Shown here: positions 32,461 through 33,929 of the stretch, in pieces
Layout: each line of letters opens with the position of its first letter
Position numbering within the stretch: the stretch's first letter is position 1
NCBI GenBank assembly: GCA_038230415.1
Contig: JBBRNH010000065.1
Span: forward strand, 1 to 33,929
DNA from: JBBRNH01 sp038230415
Lineage (GTDB): Bacteria > Bacteroidota > Bacteroidia > Cytophagales > Spirosomataceae
DNA: 33,929 bases
Reading direction: 5' to 3'
Notes under the pieces: model-generated
Seen by the model: the letters and a program-made list of their open reading frames with translations, nothing else
Databases searched by the model: none
What the model was told of the DNA's origin: nothing
Made by a program: the position numbers and the translations under genes

Positions 32461-32961
32461 ATGACTCCAAGCACCCAAAAATCGGCTGATTCGGGCTACG
32501 TCCTGATGCGCTCCGAAGAACTCCTGAACTGGTCGCGCGAATCGTCGCTGTGGCCGCTTACGTTCGGTTTGGCCTGTTGCGCCATTGAGATGATGCAGTC
32601 GTTTGCGGCTAATTATGACCTCGAACGGTTCGGGATTTTTCCGCGTCCCACGCCCCGGCAAGCTGATATTATGATCGTGTCTGGCACGGTGACCTACAAA
32701 ATGGCCGACCGCATCCGACGATTGTACGAGCAGATGGCCGAGCCGCGCTACGTGATTTCGATGGGATCGTGCGCCAATTGTGGTGGCCCTTACTGGCAGC
32801 ACGGCTACCACGTGGTGAAGGGCGTTGACCGGATTATTCCCGTTGATGTGTATGTGCCGGGTTGCCCGCCCCGCCCCGAAGCCCTAATTGACGGTTTTCT
32901 GACGCTCCAGGCCAAAATCCGCAGCGAACGACCATTGACGGGCGAAAAAGAACTATCTTAA
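32461..32961 (+). CDS. nuoB: NADH-quinone oxidoreductase subunit B
   Basis: A 166-residue subunit of the peripheral arm of complex I, which carries iron-sulfur cluster N2 next to the quinone site. All four N2 cysteines are seen: the adjacent pair in FGLACCAIEMMQ, one in MGSCANCGGPYW and one in VPGCPPRPEALIDG. The length is normal. The ATG at 32461 is preferred because the family starts about 30 residues before the first cysteines. Upstream is a transposase remnant, not nuoA. Downstream a toxin-antitoxin pair follows after 23 bp, before nuoC. No clear promoter was found in the 51 bp upstream. Confidence 0.97.
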   Translation: MTPSTQKSADSGYVLMRSEELLNWSRESSLWPLTFGLACCAIEMMQSFAANYDLERFGIFPRPTPRQADIMIVSGTVTYKMADRIRRLYEQMAEPRYVISMGSCANCGGPYWQHGYHVVKGVDRIIPVDVYVPGCPPRPEALIDGFLTLQAKIRSERPLTGEKELS

Positions 32962-32984
32962 GCAGTAAAATCAACGCGAAAATT

Positions 32985-33236
32985 ATGACTATTGAAGCGA
33001 TTAAGAGCCAGATTCAGGATATGATTTGGCACAGCGACGATGAAGTGGCCTTGGAGAAGATACTGGCGGCTGCCAATGAAATTCTGGGCAACCCACAGCG
33101 GGATATTCTGGATGATTTGACGGAAGCTGAATTAGCCAGTTTGGACGAAGCACGGGAGCAGATTCGGCGGGGAGAAGGCATCCCCTGGTCAGAGTATAAA
33201 AAAACGTTGGATACATGGCTGGAAGCCCGAAAGTAG
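32985..33236 (+). CDS. Antitoxin of a ParE/RelE-type module
   Basis: An 83-residue acidic, mainly helical protein. The C-terminal part (DDLTEAELASLDEAREQIRR then GEGIPWSEYKKTLDTWLEAR) resembles the toxin-binding tails of small Bacteroidota addiction-module antitoxins. The gene overlaps the next one by 22 bp (33215-33236), the usual antitoxin-first order. No DNA-binding motif is obvious, so it may be regulated differently from ribbon-helix-helix antitoxins. It starts 23 bp after nuoB on the same strand, inside the nuoB-nuoC unit. Family assignment rests mainly on the neighbouring toxin. Confidence 0.75.
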   Translation: MTIEAIKSQIQDMIWHSDDEVALEKILAAANEILGNPQRDILDDLTEAELASLDEAREQIRRGEGIPWSEYKKTLDTWLEARK

Positions 33237-33529
33237 TCGTAACCATATCGCCACTGGCAAAAGCAGACGTTGATGCGATTGCCCGGTTTTTGGAAGAATC
33301 GTGGTCGCCCGAAGTTGCGATTCGCTTCATTACCGCGTTCTACCAAAAAGTGGACAGTATAGAATTGTCTCCCGGTTTAGGAACCCCTTTGTTTGCGCGT
33401 ACAAATACCCGCAAAATTCCGGTTGACCGCTACAACATAATTTATTATGAATGGCCGGAAGAGTATATCGTAGAAATTCTCCGCGTCATTGACCGGCGGA
33501 GCAATCCTGCCGATAATCCCTTTGCATAG
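33215..33529 (+). CDS. ParE/RelE-superfamily toxin
   Basis: A 104-residue protein of the ParE/RelE fold. Typical features are seen in order: VVVTISPLAKADVDAIARFL at the start, a second helix (PEVAIRFITAFYQKVDSIE), LSPGLGTPLF, then RKIPVDRYNIIYYEWPEEYI and VEILRVIDRRSNP. The last strands with arginines and tyrosines form the active edge of the family. Whether it cuts mRNA or poisons gyrase cannot be decided. It overlaps the antitoxin by 22 bp and ends 8 bp before nuoC, so it must share a transcript with nuoB-nuoC unless there is an internal terminator, which was not seen. Confidence 0.88.
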   Translation: MAGSPKVVVTISPLAKADVDAIARFLEESWSPEVAIRFITAFYQKVDSIELSPGLGTPLFARTNTRKIPVDRYNIIYYEWPEEYIVEILRVIDRRSNPADNPFA

Positions 33530-33537
33530 CACAATCC

Positions 33538-33929
33538 ATGACTAACCTCGCCGAGCCACTCCGTCAACTCCTTGAATCTCAGTTTAGTCTGACTACCGAT
33601 GCCAACGGCGCATTGCTCGTGCCAGCCGAACAGATTGCCGAAGTGTGCCAATTTCTGCGCGACGACGACCGGCTGTTTTTCGATTACCTCGCCTGCATTA
33701 CCGCTATTGACAACGGATTGGCAATCAACACGATGGAGGTGATTTATTCGCTCACGTCCATCCCCTACAACCACAATCTGAACCTCCGCGTGATGCTGCC
33801 CCGCAACGCCCCCGGCGACCCGCTGCCCGCCCTGCCGACCGTGAGCTACATTTGGCGCACGGCAGACTGGCACGAGCGCGAAGCCTTTGATTTGCTGGGC
33901 ATTACCTTCTTAAACCACCCCGATATGCG
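33538..33929 (+). CDS. nuoC: NADH-quinone oxidoreductase subunit C (partial, 3' end outside window)
   Basis: Start of a peripheral-arm subunit of complex I, with 130 codons visible and no stop before the window edge. The 30-kDa-subunit signature is present near the right end: WHEREAFDLLGITF and NHPDM. Upstream features such as FFDYLACITAIDNG and MEVIYSLTSIPYNHNLNLRV fit NuoC. The ATG at 33538 is 8 bp after the toxin stop, so translation may be coupled to the toxin gene. The rest of the nuo operon probably continues to the right. A NuoCD fusion cannot be excluded from this fragment. Confidence 0.95.
   Translation, partial: MTNLAEPLRQLLESQFSLTTDANGALLVPAEQIAEVCQFLRDDDRLFFDYLACITAIDNGLAINTMEVIYSLTSIPYNHNLNLRVMLPRNAPGDPLPALPTVSYIWRTADWHEREAFDLLGITFLNHPDM

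Noticed and set aside
1..33929. tRNA, rRNA or riboswitch genes
   Set aside because: Spacers were read for cloverleaf-like or known conserved elements and none was recognised; a covariance search would be needed to be certain.

Overview
The window looks like chromosome of a Bacteroidota member, most likely a cytophagal relative of Spirosoma. The signs are DUF5723- and DUF4292-type proteins, a CarboxypepD_reg-like secreted protein, a SWIM/SNF2 helicase, an Mpl-type Mur ligase, promoters of the Bacteroidota TTTG / TAnnTTTG type, few recognisable Shine-Dalgarno sites, and moderately GC-rich coding sequence. This is inferred from protein families; no rRNA or tRNA gene was seen.

Layout. (1) 1-5192, minus strand: the membrane arm of respiratory complex I, nuoK-nuoL-nuoM-nuoN, with nuoN running off the left edge. 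Every spacer between these four genes holds a long inverted repeat. (2) 5193-5258: a compact divergent promoter with a perfect 20-bp palindrome. (3) 5259-7172: a PD-(D/E)XK-like gene and an AT-richer PLD-like gene, a possible nuclease pair. (4) 7278-13438: a polytopic membrane protein, a membrane-anchored protein with two HLHP motifs, a CarboxypepD_reg-like protein and a DUF5723-like outer-membrane protein. (5) 13603-16033: an OmpR/PhoB response regulator and its histidine kinase, separated by an intact-looking MntA/HepT toxin-antitoxin pair. (6) 16078-21356: RluA-type pseudouridine synthase, Dabb-domain protein, TPR protein, DUF4292 lipoprotein and an EnvC-like degenerate LytM protein. (7) 21457-26478: a beta-propeller/cupredoxin protein, CsaA, a lipoprotein with a vWA-like motif, and a secreted DUF1080/PA14-like protein. 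(8) 26704-31954: divergent SWIM-SNF2 helicase and mpl. (9) 32092-33929: IS630-type transposase remnant, then nuoB, a ParE/RelE-type toxin-antitoxin pair, and nuoC running off the right edge.

The nuo genes are therefore split: nuoK-N read leftward and nuoB-C rightward, with about 27 kb between. nuoA is not seen in front of nuoB (a transposase remnant is there), and nuoJ is not seen in front of nuoK (a promoter is there). Two unrelated toxin-antitoxin pairs each sit between two genes that normally work together, with spacing tight enough for co-transcription.

The most unusual feature is a set of eight intergenic inverted repeats. Several are built from degenerate 7-bp words (GGTTTAC, GGTTTGT, GGTTAGT, GTCGAAA and similar). 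The two arms at one locus resemble each other closely, but sequence and word number differ between loci. They recall cyanobacterial heptanucleotide repeats and REP/BIME elements, but their arrangement here deserves its own analysis.
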